A DNA stretch of 46,711 nt from Coriobacteriaceae bacterium (GTDB taxonomy: Bacteria; Actinomycetota; Coriobacteriia; Coriobacteriales; Atopobiaceae). The translations under genes and the position numbers were made by a program. The notes under the pieces were generated by a model. That model saw nothing but the letters and a program-made list of their open reading frames with translations, was not told the origin of the DNA and did not search any database. Shown in pieces: positions 1 to 7,111 of the stretch (position 1 is the stretch's first letter; each line of letters begins with the position of its first letter). Location of the stretch: contig SFGZ01000016.1 of NCBI GenBank assembly GCA_004557505.1, forward strand, positions 1 through 46,711. The letters are read 5' to 3'.

Positions 1-99
1 TACCGCGTCCCGTGGCCGGTCTGGCGTGACATGGCCGAGACCTACGGCCGCAAGTACGTCAAGCAGGTCGAGCTCGCTCCCTACGAGGTGCCGGCGACG
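1..99. repeat. Terminal direct repeat, left copy (circular overlap)
   Basis: Identical over 99 bases to 46613-46711. The recU reading frame continues in phase from the right end into this copy and ends at 228. The simplest reading is the overlap left by assembling a circular molecule, giving a closed genome of about 46,612 bp. A real terminal redundancy cannot be excluded from sequence alone. Confidence 0.93.
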
Positions 100-228
100 G
101 CTGGCTACATCAAGTTCCTGCACGGGATCGTCGGGCAAGCAGGGCCGACGCCGGCAGAATGTGAGGAAACCAATGGACAGCAAACAGATCGCGGAGGCCA
201 TGAGGCTAAAGCTGCCGGTCAGGTATAA
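1..228 (+). CDS. recU: RecU-like Holliday junction resolvase, 3' part
   Basis: This is the C-terminal part of the gene that begins at 46172. On the closed circle it encodes about 222 residues, close to the family norm. The frame enters at base 1 in phase with the right end and stops with TAA at 226-228. The last ~40 residues after the region shared with the right end are polar and low in similarity to anything recognised. The stop overlaps the next gene, which starts at 173. The catalytic part is in the right-end piece. Confidence 0.85.
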   Translation, partial: YRVPWPVWRDMAETYGRKYVKQVELAPYEVPATAGYIKFLHGIVGQAGPTPAECEETNGQQTDRGGHEAKAAGQV

Positions 229-424
229 CGGCATCACATACCAGCAGATCACCGAGTACATCCTCTGGTATGACGCAGCCGGCACCCGGCGCACCTCTGT
301 CTCCCTCCTCGATAAGAACAGCCACAGCATCACCAGAGCGCCGGCCGATCGTGTCGAGCTGGTCGCTCAGGAAGGAGGAACCGATGAACAGTATCACCAA
401 AGAGACCCGGCGCGAGAGCTATGA
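173..424 (+). CDS. Hypothetical protein, 83 aa
   Basis: The ATG at 173 follows a modest GTGAGGAAAC ribosome binding site and lies inside the end of recU in another frame; the stop overlaps the following gene (start 384). The product begins MDSKQIAEAM and contains a short central stretch resembling a small beta-rich regulatory fold (RYNGITYQQITEYI). Similar small genes sit between recombination genes in Bacillota phages. I do not recognise the family. Its tight packing with both neighbours argues that it is a real gene of the early operon. Confidence 0.65.
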   Translation: MDSKQIAEAMRLKLPVRYNGITYQQITEYILWYDAAGTRRTSVSLLDKNSHSITRAPADRVELVAQEGGTDEQYHQRDPAREL

Positions 425-758
425 CGCCATCCTGCCGAAGGTCAAGAAGCGCAGCCGCCTGATCCTCGAGACACTCGGCGACCGTCAGATGACGGCCAGC
501 GAGATCACCGAGGAGCTGGTAGCCGCCGGGAAGATCCCATATTTCAACCGCAACTACGTCGCCCCGAGGCTCACCGAGCTGAAGGGCATCGGCGTCCTCG
601 AGACGGTCGGCCGCAGGAAGGCCACCCGGTCGGACGCCACCGAGGCCGTGTGGGCCCGAACGCTGGCGGCAGCATATTTAGATCAATCGGCAGCAAAGCC
701 GGCAGACAATCCCGCCACAGAGCCGGAGCAGATGACGCTCCTCGGGCCCGGGGCCTAA
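384..758 (+). CDS. Winged-helix-like early protein, 124 aa
   Basis: The ATG at 384 has GAAGGAGGAACC directly upstream. Residues ~25-75 look like a winged helix: a helix with ETLGDRQMTASEITEELV, a recognition-helix-like NRNYVAPRLTELKGIGVL and a basic wing (GRRKATRS). The C terminus ends in a flexible segment and EQMTLLGPGA, which resembles clamp- or SSB-binding tails but is not diagnostic. It overlaps the preceding gene by 41 bases. A DNA-binding role is inferred; the target is unknown. Confidence 0.65.
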   Translation: MNSITKETRRESYDAILPKVKKRSRLILETLGDRQMTASEITEELVAAGKIPYFNRNYVAPRLTELKGIGVLETVGRRKATRSDATEAVWARTLAAAYLDQSAAKPADNPATEPEQMTLLGPGA

Positions 759-778
759 CCAGAGAAAGGAGCCATCGC

Positions 779-1627
779 ATGAACGTCGAAAGCATCACCC
801 TCGCCGTCGACTACTTCGACCTGAAGAAGATCGCCGAGAGCGGTCAGTGTTTCCGCTGGAAGGAGCTCGGCCCCGGCAAGTACCTGATCCCATCCGGCCA
901 GACCTGCGCCATCATGGAGCAGAAGGAACCCGACGACGACCTGCATCTGCTCATAGAGGAGGGCACGCTGCCGCTCTGGCAGGACTACCTCAACTACGGC
1001 GAGCGCTACGGCAGCATCGTCCGCAAGGCCCGGGAGGCCACGCTGGCAGACGGATCCCCTGACCTGTTCCTTCGGGAGGCTGTGCTGGAGGCCGCCGGCG
1101 TCCAGATCCTCACGCAGGATCTATGGGAGACGCTGGTCAGCTTCGTCATCAGCCAGAACAACAACATCCCACGGATCAAGAAACTGGTCGCAGCCCTCTG
1201 CAAGCAGTTCGGAGATCGTCGGCAGCTCGCCGGTCACGAGTTCTACACCTTCCCGACATGGGATCGGCTGGCCGGTCAAGACCTGAGTGGCCTCGGCCTC
1301 GGCTACCGCGACAAATACGTCGAGCAGCTCGCTCAGAACGTCACCGACGGCCGGATCGACCTGCATGAGCTGACCGGCATGGAGACCGAGCAGGCCCGCA
1401 CCTACCTGAAAAGCATCCACGGCGTCGGCAACAAGGTGGCCGACTGCGTGCTCCTGTTCGGGCTGCACCGCGTCGAAGCCTTCCCGGTCGACACATGGAT
1501 CCGGCAGGTCATCGACGAGCACTACGGCGGCAAGTTCCCGGTCGAGCACTACGACGGCCACGCCGGCATCATCCAGCAGTTTATTTTTTACTATATGCAG
1601 CAGCACAAAGGAGGTAAAACCACATGA
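779..1627 (+). CDS. 8-oxoguanine DNA glycosylase/AP lyase (OGG1-type HhH-GPD)
   Basis: 282 residues with the helix-hairpin-helix GPD fold of the OGG1 family, which removes 8-oxoguanine opposite C and nicks the abasic site. The motif SIHGVGNKVADC places the expected catalytic lysine at K219, and the loop EAFPVDTWI carries the expected aspartate at D238; the 19-residue spacing equals that between K249 and D268 of human OGG1. N-terminal SGQCFRW and the central SFVISQNNNIPRI are also family hallmarks. The start at 779 follows GAAAGGAGCC. The 3' end overlaps the next gene by 4 bases. It sits with replication and recombination genes, so protection or repair of phage DNA is likely. Confidence 0.9.
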   Translation: MNVESITLAVDYFDLKKIAESGQCFRWKELGPGKYLIPSGQTCAIMEQKEPDDDLHLLIEEGTLPLWQDYLNYGERYGSIVRKAREATLADGSPDLFLREAVLEAAGVQILTQDLWETLVSFVISQNNNIPRIKKLVAALCKQFGDRRQLAGHEFYTFPTWDRLAGQDLSGLGLGYRDKYVEQLAQNVTDGRIDLHELTGMETEQARTYLKSIHGVGNKVADCVLLFGLHRVEAFPVDTWIRQVIDEHYGGKFPVEHYDGHAGIIQQFIFYYMQQHKGGKTT

Positions 1628-1998
1628 ACAAGAACATCGACAGGTCGAGCATCCTGCAAATGGCCCGCGGCGCGTTTCAGGAGCGCGTCGACTACGAGAT
1701 GGGCCGAGTCGTCGACAACATCCTCGACCTCAACACCAAGGCGACAGCCAAGAGGAAGATCACCCTCACCATCGAGCTGACGCCTGACGACGAGCGCCAG
1801 ACGATCTCTGTGGCTGTACAGGCCAAGGCAACGCTTGCGCCCACCAACCCGGTCGCAACGGCCCTCTGCATCACCAGCGACGGCAACGGCGAAATGGTCG
1901 TGGCCGAAATGGTGCCGCAGATCCCCGGCCAAATTAACATGGACGGCACTCAGCAGGAGGCCCCCAAGATCCTGAAGCTCGTACAAACTGCCAACTAA
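1624..1998 (+). CDS. Phage replication terminator protein family, 124 aa
   Basis: Starts at an ATG overlapping the previous stop (ATGA), with AAAGGAGGTAAAACC upstream. The segments MARGAFQERVDYEM and NTKATAKRKITLTIEL are characteristic of the small protein widely annotated as replication terminator protein in Bacillota phages. The real function of this family is poorly established; the name rests on resemblance. It is about the usual length, is acidic to neutral and has no membrane segment. It is co-transcribed with the following gene at 2017. Confidence 0.75.
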   Translation: MNKNIDRSSILQMARGAFQERVDYEMGRVVDNILDLNTKATAKRKITLTIELTPDDERQTISVAVQAKATLAPTNPVATALCITSDGNGEMVVAEMVPQIPGQINMDGTQQEAPKILKLVQTAN

Positions 1999-2016
1999 GA
2001 AAAGGAGGACAACACA

Positions 2017-2730
2017 ATGCTCGCAAAAATGATCGACAAAATCGTCGCCCTGAAGGAGACCAAAACCTTCGAGATCGCCGGCCAGACCTACGCCGACGCA
2101 CCCCTCACCCGGATCCCGCCCCACGTCGACCGGCCCGACTGCATCAGCGTCAGCGGCCTCGATGGCATCTGCAAGCTGATCCGCACCGAGCTCGCCAAGA
2201 TCAACACCGTCATCATGGTGCAGGCCAAGAGCTACAAGAGCGTCGAGGTCATGACCACCTACCTGCCGGACTTCTCCCGCAATATCCTCTACCGCGCCGA
2301 GGCTGACGTCCCGGGCCTGCGCACAGGTTTTCGCAGCCGCGAGGTCGCGCTGATCGAGCTGCGCAGCCTGTTCATCCCCAACGAGGGCACGGCCTACCTG
2401 CTCGACCTGCTGAGCCGGATGACTGACGAGAACAGCGTCTCCACCAAGGACAACGGCGTCACGCAGACCGTGGAGGCCCGTCAGGGCGTCGCCCTCAACG
2501 CTCTCGTCGAGGTCAAGCCCCGCATCCAGCTCCAGCCGTTCCGCACCTTCCTCGAGGTGCCTCAGCCCGAGAGCGAGTTCCTGCTGCGCGTCGACCCCAA
2601 CGAGGGGATCGGCTTCTTCGAGGCCGACGGCGGCGTCTGGAAACTGGAGGCCAAGCGCAACATCGCCGACTACTTCGAGAAAAACCTGAAGGATCTGATC
2701 GAGGCCGGCAAGGTCGTCGTCATGAAGTAA
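2017..2730 (+). CDS. Hypothetical phage protein, 237 aa
   Basis: ATG at 2017 behind AAAGGAGGACAACACA. The protein has a mixed alpha/beta composition, no signal or membrane segment, and a C-terminal half with PFRTFLEVPQPESEFLLRV followed by a DGGVWKLEAKRNI segment. This layout reminds me of the DUF2303 family seen near phage recombination genes, but I hold that loosely. It lies between the replication terminator gene and the SprT-like protease and is followed by an intercistronic hairpin at 2739-2765. Confidence 0.6.
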   Translation: MLAKMIDKIVALKETKTFEIAGQTYADAPLTRIPPHVDRPDCISVSGLDGICKLIRTELAKINTVIMVQAKSYKSVEVMTTYLPDFSRNILYRAEADVPGLRTGFRSREVALIELRSLFIPNEGTAYLLDLLSRMTDENSVSTKDNGVTQTVEARQGVALNALVEVKPRIQLQPFRTFLEVPQPESEFLLRVDPNEGIGFFEADGGVWKLEAKRNIADYFEKNLKDLIEAGKVVVMK

Positions 2731-2738
2731 ACCAGAAA

Positions 2739-2765
2739 GGCCGGGCGGGCAGCACCCGCTCGGCC
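2739..2765 (+). other. Intercistronic RNA hairpin
   Basis: Stem of 11 consecutive pairs (one G-U) between 2739-2749 and 2755-2765 with loop CAGCA. No U-run follows, so it is unlikely to terminate. It could stabilise or process the polycistronic mRNA ahead of the gene at 2786. Confidence 0.5.
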
Positions 2766-2785
2766 GTCTGAGAAAGGAGCCACGC

Positions 2786-3583
2786 ATGAAAGAATACACA
2801 ACACTGACCCGGGAGGCCGTCGACGTAGTCGAAGGCGCCGCCCGATACATGAGCGAGACGACCCCGATGGAACACTGGAGCGACAAAATGCTCGACCTGC
2901 TCCTGAACGGGCCCACGATCAACGGCATCAAGAAGGACGAAGTCAGGGCGCTGCTGCGTCAGACCTATGCAGCCCTGAAGCGCTACGAGGTGATCGGCCC
3001 TATGGCCTCGCCCTTTATGAACGACCCGACCGCCATCGTCGCCCTCGCCTTCAGGGAGCTGTACCCGCGCCTCGAATACTACGCGCAGTACGTCCCGGGG
3101 CTCGAGGACGAAGAAGGGAAACCGGCCTGCGGCCTGACCATATTCCCGGACGACGGCAGCACGCCGATCGTCTGCATCTCGGCCGAGGTGCCGATCAGCG
3201 CCGGGCCTGAGCTGCTTGCCCACGAGCTCGCCCACGTCGCAGCCGGCGAAGCCGTCGAGCATGGCCCTGAGTGGAAGGCAGCCGAGGAGGCCATCTTCCA
3301 GAAGTACAACGAGATCCTCAACGCCAAGATCCCCGACGAGCCCATGGAGGTGACAGTCACCCCGCACGAGGTCGGCGACGGCGGGATCCTCGCCATGCCT
3401 CTGAAGGCCAACATCCCCGACCCGCACCGCGACGACTGGAAGCTCGTCACCTGCCCGATCTGCGGAGCTGAGTGCTGGGAGAATGACCTCGCCCGTCAGG
3501 CGATGGCAGCCGAGCCCGAGCTCCGCGCAGCGTGCACCACCTGCGCCCTGAAGGCCGGCGTCACCACCGGCGGCATACACTGA
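2786..3583 (+). CDS. SprT-like zinc metalloprotease with C-terminal zinc ribbon
   Basis: 265 residues. The zinc-binding helix reads HELAH at 146-150 with a third ligand H159 in HGPEW, the arrangement of SprT/Spartan-type peptidases. The C terminus carries a CPIC...CTTC pair typical of a zinc ribbon, which in SprT proteins helps bind DNA. The first ~90 residues are helical and not recognised. Spartan enzymes digest proteins crosslinked to DNA; a phage role in clearing such blocks, or in cleaving a host factor, is inference. Strong ribosome binding site AGAAAGGAGCC. It lies in the early operon. Confidence 0.75.
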   Translation: MKEYTTLTREAVDVVEGAARYMSETTPMEHWSDKMLDLLLNGPTINGIKKDEVRALLRQTYAALKRYEVIGPMASPFMNDPTAIVALAFRELYPRLEYYAQYVPGLEDEEGKPACGLTIFPDDGSTPIVCISAEVPISAGPELLAHELAHVAAGEAVEHGPEWKAAEEAIFQKYNEILNAKIPDEPMEVTVTPHEVGDGGILAMPLKANIPDPHRDDWKLVTCPICGAECWENDLARQAMAAEPELRAACTTCALKAGVTTGGIH

Positions 3584-3595
3584 AAGGAGGAAACC

Positions 3596-3826
3596 ATGAA
3601 CGACAACAACAAGAGCAGCGGCAGCTCCGGTGGCATCTTCTGGACGCTGCTGGCCGTCGCTTTTATCGTACTGAAGGTCACGCACCTGATCGACTGGCCG
3701 TGGGTGTGGGTGCTGGCCCCGATCTGGATCCCCACCGGGATCGTACTGGCCGCCATCGTGGTCGTGCTGATCGTCGTGCTGACAAAGGAGACGATCAGGT
3801 CGCTGGAGAGGAGGAACCGCCGATGA
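3596..3826 (+). CDS. Small two-helix membrane protein, 76 aa
   Basis: Two hydrophobic segments (about residues 14-31 and 37-62, the first with FWTLLAVAFIVLKV, the second starting VWVLAPIWIP) separated by IDWPW, followed by a basic tail. This matches the small phage protein often annotated transmembrane Fragile-X-F protein. ATG at 3596 behind AAAGGAGGAAACC. The stop overlaps the next start (ATGA). Its function is unknown. Confidence 0.7.
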   Translation: MNDNNKSSGSSGGIFWTLLAVAFIVLKVTHLIDWPWVWVLAPIWIPTGIVLAAIVVVLIVVLTKETIRSLERRNRR

Positions 3827-4092
3827 ATAGAGCAACCTGCCGAGGCTGCGGCGCTCCGATCGTCTGGATCAAGACACCGGCCGGGAAGGCCATGCCGTGC
3901 GATCCGGCGCCGGTCTACTACAAGGCAGCGCCCGGCGGGAAGGACAAGATCGTCACCACCCGGGGCGAGGTCGTGAGCTGCGAGATCGTGCCCGGAGCTG
4001 AGGCCACAGACGCCGGATACCAGCCCCACTGGGCCACCTGCCCGCAGGCCGGGCAATTCAAGAGAGGAGGAAAGCACAATGGCAAAGGATAA
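3823..4092 (+). CDS. Zinc-ribbon-like small protein, 89 aa
   Basis: ATG at 3823 overlaps the previous stop and follows GAGAGGAGGAACC. N-terminal CRGCGAPIVWI with a later C in AMPCDP and a TCPQAGQF motif suggests a zinc-binding fold resembling small phage zinc ribbons. It ends with a basic RGGKHNGKG tail. The end overlaps the methyltransferase start at 4079 by 14 bases, indicating translational coupling. No specific function can be assigned. Confidence 0.65.
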   Translation: MNRATCRGCGAPIVWIKTPAGKAMPCDPAPVYYKAAPGGKDKIVTTRGEVVSCEIVPGAEATDAGYQPHWATCPQAGQFKRGGKHNGKG

Positions 4093-5467
4093 ACCACAGC
4101 CGCAGGACGGGCCGGAGCTGGCCGAGTACATCACCACAGCGGAGCCGAAGGCATACGCCGACGGCGTCCCCGTGTTCTGCGCCCATGACGCCATCGTGCC
4201 GATCAAAGACCTCCAGCCGAACCCGAAGAACCCGAACCAGCACCCGCCGGAGCAGATCAAGCTCCTCGCCTCGGTCATCCGGGCGACGGGCTGGCGCGGG
4301 CCGATCACCGTCAGCACCCGCAGCGGCTACATCGTAAAGGGCCACGGCCGCCTCATGGCCGCCGAGCTCGACGACCTGAAGGAGGTGCCGGTCGACTACC
4401 AAAACTACGCCAGCGAGGCCGAGGAGATGGCCGACCTGACCGCCGACAACCGCATCGCAGAGCTCGCCACGATCGACAACAAAATGCTCGCCGAGGTATT
4501 TGCGGACATAGACACGGGCGAGATCCCGTTCATGCTCTCCGGCTACACCGAGGAGGAATACGGCAACATCGTCACGGCACTCTCTGAAGCCGTACACGAT
4601 CAGGAGCTCAAGGGCGACCCCGACGCCGAGATCCCACCGCCAGCCAAGCCCGTCACGCAGTACGGCGACCTCTGGATCCTCGGCAAGCACCGCGTCCTCT
4701 GCGGAGACTGCACCCGGCCGGAGGATCGCGCCCTGCTGCTGGATGGAGCGACGCCGGAGATCCTGCTGACCGACCCGCCCTACTGCTCAGGCGGCAGCAA
4801 GGAGTCACAGAAGTCGACCGGCAGCATCGGCACAACACACAAAGACGGAAAGGCCCCGAAGATCGCAAACGACATCCTCAGCACCCGAGGCTACCAAAAC
4901 CTGATCCGCGGCGCCCTGACCGACATCCCGTGCCTCTACGCCTACATCTTCACCGACTGGCGAATGTGGGTGTATCTGTTCGATCTGGTGGAGGCTGCCG
5001 GCTTCGGCGTCAAGTCTGAGATCGTATGGGACAAGGGCACGCCGGGCATGGGCGTCGGCTGGCGATCGCAGCATGAGCTCATACTGTTCGGCGCCCGGGC
5101 CGCGACACACTTCGACGGCCACAAGGGCTACGGCAACGTGCTGAGCATCTCCCGCTCCGGGAATGAGCTGCACCCCACTCAGAAACCCGTCGAGCTGCTG
5201 GAGAAGCTCGTCGACAACACGGACTTCGCCAAGGGCGTCTATGACCCCTTCGGAGGATCCGGCACAACAATGGCCGCCTGCGAGGCACACGGGCAGCCCT
5301 CGTACCTGATGGAGCTGACGCCGGCATACACCGACGTGATCGTGAAGCGATACATCAGCATCACAGGCAAGAATAACGTCCGCTGCGTCCGTCAAGGCAA
5401 GGAGCTCCCGCGGGAGGCCATCGCCGAGATCTTCGAGCCCGACGACGAAGGAGGTGAGCAGGAGTGA
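4079..5467 (+). CDS. ParB-domain DNA methyltransferase (beta-class N4/N6)
   Basis: 462 residues. An N-terminal ParB/sulfiredoxin-like domain (about 35-110; QPNPKNPNQHP and VKGHGRLMAAEL) is joined to a methyltransferase. Motif IV DPPY lies at 232-235 and motif I DPFGGSGTT at 389-397; motif IV before motif I is the beta-class order, methylating adenine-N6 or cytosine-N4. No cognate nuclease lies beside it, so it is an orphan that probably protects phage DNA or marks it for packaging or transcription. Strong AGAGGAGGAAAGCACA ribosome binding site. The stop overlaps the GTG of the next gene (GTGA). Confidence 0.88.
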   Translation: MAKDKPQPQDGPELAEYITTAEPKAYADGVPVFCAHDAIVPIKDLQPNPKNPNQHPPEQIKLLASVIRATGWRGPITVSTRSGYIVKGHGRLMAAELDDLKEVPVDYQNYASEAEEMADLTADNRIAELATIDNKMLAEVFADIDTGEIPFMLSGYTEEEYGNIVTALSEAVHDQELKGDPDAEIPPPAKPVTQYGDLWILGKHRVLCGDCTRPEDRALLLDGATPEILLTDPPYCSGGSKESQKSTGSIGTTHKDGKAPKIANDILSTRGYQNLIRGALTDIPCLYAYIFTDWRMWVYLFDLVEAAGFGVKSEIVWDKGTPGMGVGWRSQHELILFGARAATHFDGHKGYGNVLSISRSGNELHPTQKPVELLEKLVDNTDFAKGVYDPFGGSGTTMAACEAHGQPSYLMELTPAYTDVIVKRYISITGKNNVRCVRQGKELPREAIAEIFEPDDEGGEQE

Positions 5468-5956
5468 CGCCCTGAAGAACAACCCAAAACCAAAAGGATC
5501 AAGGAACGGCTGCACAGGTACACGGCCCTGCTCAGGGACATCGACAACCAGCGCGAGCGCCTCGACCGCATGGAGGCCACAATCGGCAGCCCGTCCGGGC
5601 CCGATCTGTCTGGTATGCCACGGCCGCAGGGCGGCGTCTCCAACCCCGTCGCCGCTGCCGTCGAGAAGAAGATGGAGCTCGAGGCGAAAATCCGGCAGAA
5701 GGAGGCCGAGGAGAAAGCCGAGCGCCGGGCCATCGAAGCCATGACTGAGCTCATGGACGACCCCGACGAGCGCCTGACCATCCAGCTCAAGTATCTCGAC
5801 CGGGCCGAGTGGCCGGACGTCACCTTCGCGCTGTATGGCAACCGCCCCGACTTTGCGGACAAAGCGGACGCCTACCAAAGGAGGATGTACCGAGTCCACG
5901 GCCGGGCCCTCCTGAGCCTCGCCGAGATCGAGGCCGAAGTGAATGACAGCAAATGA
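5464..5956 (+). CDS. Late-transcription activator-like protein (DUF1492/RinA-like), needs +1 frameshift
   Basis: The strong AAGGAGGTGA at 5448-5457 points to GTG at 5464, but that frame reads GTG ACG CCC TGA and stops. The frame one base later (from GAA at 5474) is open to 5956 and codes a helical protein with RIKERLHRYTALLRDI, LSGMPRPQGG, a coiled coil and a C-terminal helix-turn-helix-like segment, as in small sigma-like DUF1492/RinA late regulators. The in-frame stretch 5468-5569 has no ATG, GTG or TTG, although it looks coding. A +1 slip on CCC before UGA gives about 163 aa. Alternatives are an assembly error, a mutation, or a start at ATG 5570 (128 aa). Confidence 0.7.
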
Positions 5957-5978
5957 CACTAAAACGGAGCGAATGACA
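5942..5978. promoter_or_regulatory. Three helically phased AATGACA repeats
   Basis: AATGACA occurs at 5942-5948, 5952-5958 and 5972-5978. The offsets are 10 and 20 bp, that is one and two helical turns, placing all copies on one DNA face immediately upstream of a possible -35 box at 5979. This looks like an activator binding array; the adjacent RinA-like gene is the obvious candidate activator. Confidence 0.6.
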
Positions 5979-6008
5979 TTGAAAGTCACACCGACCCCGT
6001 GTTATTCT
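5979..6008 (+). promoter_or_regulatory. Putative late promoter
   Basis: TTGAAA (5979-5984), 18-bp spacer, TATTCT (6003-6008). An alternative -10 is TATCAT at 6010. It abuts the AATGACA array and precedes the terminase and head genes. The 204 bases between 5957 and 6160 hold no other recognisable gene. Confidence 0.45.
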
Positions 6009-6160
6009 GTATCATACGAAAGACCGACGGACGAAAGCCGCACACGCGGCCAACGTCCAAAGGCCAGTCAGCCAACAACCAAAGAGAAGCCGCAAGGCAA
6101 CCGAGCCGTCGAGCGTACACACGCCCGGCGGCTTTTCTATGCCCTGAAGGAGGTGAGCCA

Positions 6161-6820
6161 GTGGCAAAGGGATCCATCACCATGCGCGTCGAGAACCTTC
6201 AGAAGCTCCTCGACCAAGTCCAAGAGATCGACGAGAAGGGCCGCAAGGCCGTGAAGGCCACGGTCAGAGACGTCAAGAGCCGCGCCCCGGGCTGGATCGC
6301 TCAGGAGGTGACGCAGGTCTACAACATCAAGAAGTCAGAGATCACGCCCTCCAGCGGCAAGGGAGCCAAGCCAAAGAAGATGGCCGGCAGCATACAGGTC
6401 AGAGGCGAGACCATCGAGGAGATGACGATCACCTACTCCGGCCGGCTGCTGACCCCTGTCCACTTCGGCATGACGCCCAAGACCCCACCAGCGGGCAAGA
6501 GCTACACGCTGAAGATGCAGGTCGTCAAGGGCCAGAAGAAAGTCATCGGCCGCTACAAGAACACGCGCACGCCCGGGGGGCCATACTCCGAGCGCTCGCA
6601 CAATATCCTCATGGGCACCGGCAACACCAAGGCCGACGGCGTGGGCTACATTCCCTTCCAGCGAATGAGCCGCACCCGCACCGACATTCAGAAGTTCACC
6701 ACCATCTCGGTGCCGCAGATGATAACCAGCGACAAGACCAGCGAGAAGATCATGACCAGACTCCAAGAGGAGACGGCCAAGCGACTCCAGCACAACCTCG
6801 ACCGGGCCCTCGGCAAGTAG
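6161..6820 (+). CDS. Minor tail protein Z-like (GPZ) protein, 219 aa
   Basis: The start is GTG at 6161, seven bases after AAGGAGG at 6147-6153; the next ATG (6182) has no ribosome binding site of its own. The product is basic, with KAVKATVRDVKSRAPGWI, VYNIKKSEI, a beta-rich centre ending HFGMTPKTPP and a C-terminal helix with VPQMI. This resembles the prophage minor tail protein Z / tail-completion family found near terminases in Bacillota phages. It is the first gene after the putative late promoter. A role in tail completion is inference. Confidence 0.6.
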   Translation: MAKGSITMRVENLQKLLDQVQEIDEKGRKAVKATVRDVKSRAPGWIAQEVTQVYNIKKSEITPSSGKGAKPKKMAGSIQVRGETIEEMTITYSGRLLTPVHFGMTPKTPPAGKSYTLKMQVVKGQKKVIGRYKNTRTPGGPYSERSHNILMGTGNTKADGVGYIPFQRMSRTRTDIQKFTTISVPQMITSDKTSEKIMTRLQEETAKRLQHNLDRALGK

Positions 6821-7062
6821 GGCCACACCAACGGCCGCCGCAGGGCCACACAGCGGCCCACAGGACGCGCGAAGCGACGCAGCCGACCCGACGGACGGCC
6901 AGCCAAGAAAACGCGCCACAGAGGCCGTCAGAGCGCCGCACACGACATCCAGACGCGCCGAAGGTACTGTGACGCGACCGATCGGCCTGCGGTGCTGGCG
7001 AGCCCAAAAAACGCGCAGACTGGAAAAATTTTTTTCGGGCCGTTTCGTTTCGCGGCCCTGAC
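6821..7062. other. Non-coding region ahead of terminase
   Basis: No supported gene. GC-rich and low in codon structure up to about 7015, then A/T runs at 7024-7035, followed by a GGGCC/GGCCC inverted repeat (7037-7041 and 7054-7058). Position before the small terminase gene makes a cos or pac site a reasonable guess, but no defining motif is seen. Confidence 0.4.
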
Positions 7063-7086
7063 CATTTTCGTGAGCTCACGAAAATG
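7063..7086. promoter_or_regulatory. Perfect 24-bp palindrome upstream of terminase
   Basis: A perfect dyad from CATTTTCG to CGAAAATG, centred on GAGCTC at 7072-7077. It ends 25 bases before the small terminase ATG. It could be an operator, a terminase recognition site, or an RNA hairpin acting on terS translation. No U-run follows, so it is not a standard terminator. Confidence 0.7.
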
Positions 7087-7111
7087 ATGGCACGGAGAAA
7101 GGAGGAGAGCC

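Noticed and set aside
5454..5744. GTG-started frame at 5454 as the real late-regulator reading frame
   Set aside because: The GTG is inside the ribosome binding site, and the frame becomes low-complexity Arg/Ser-rich where the other frame shows a coherent helical protein.
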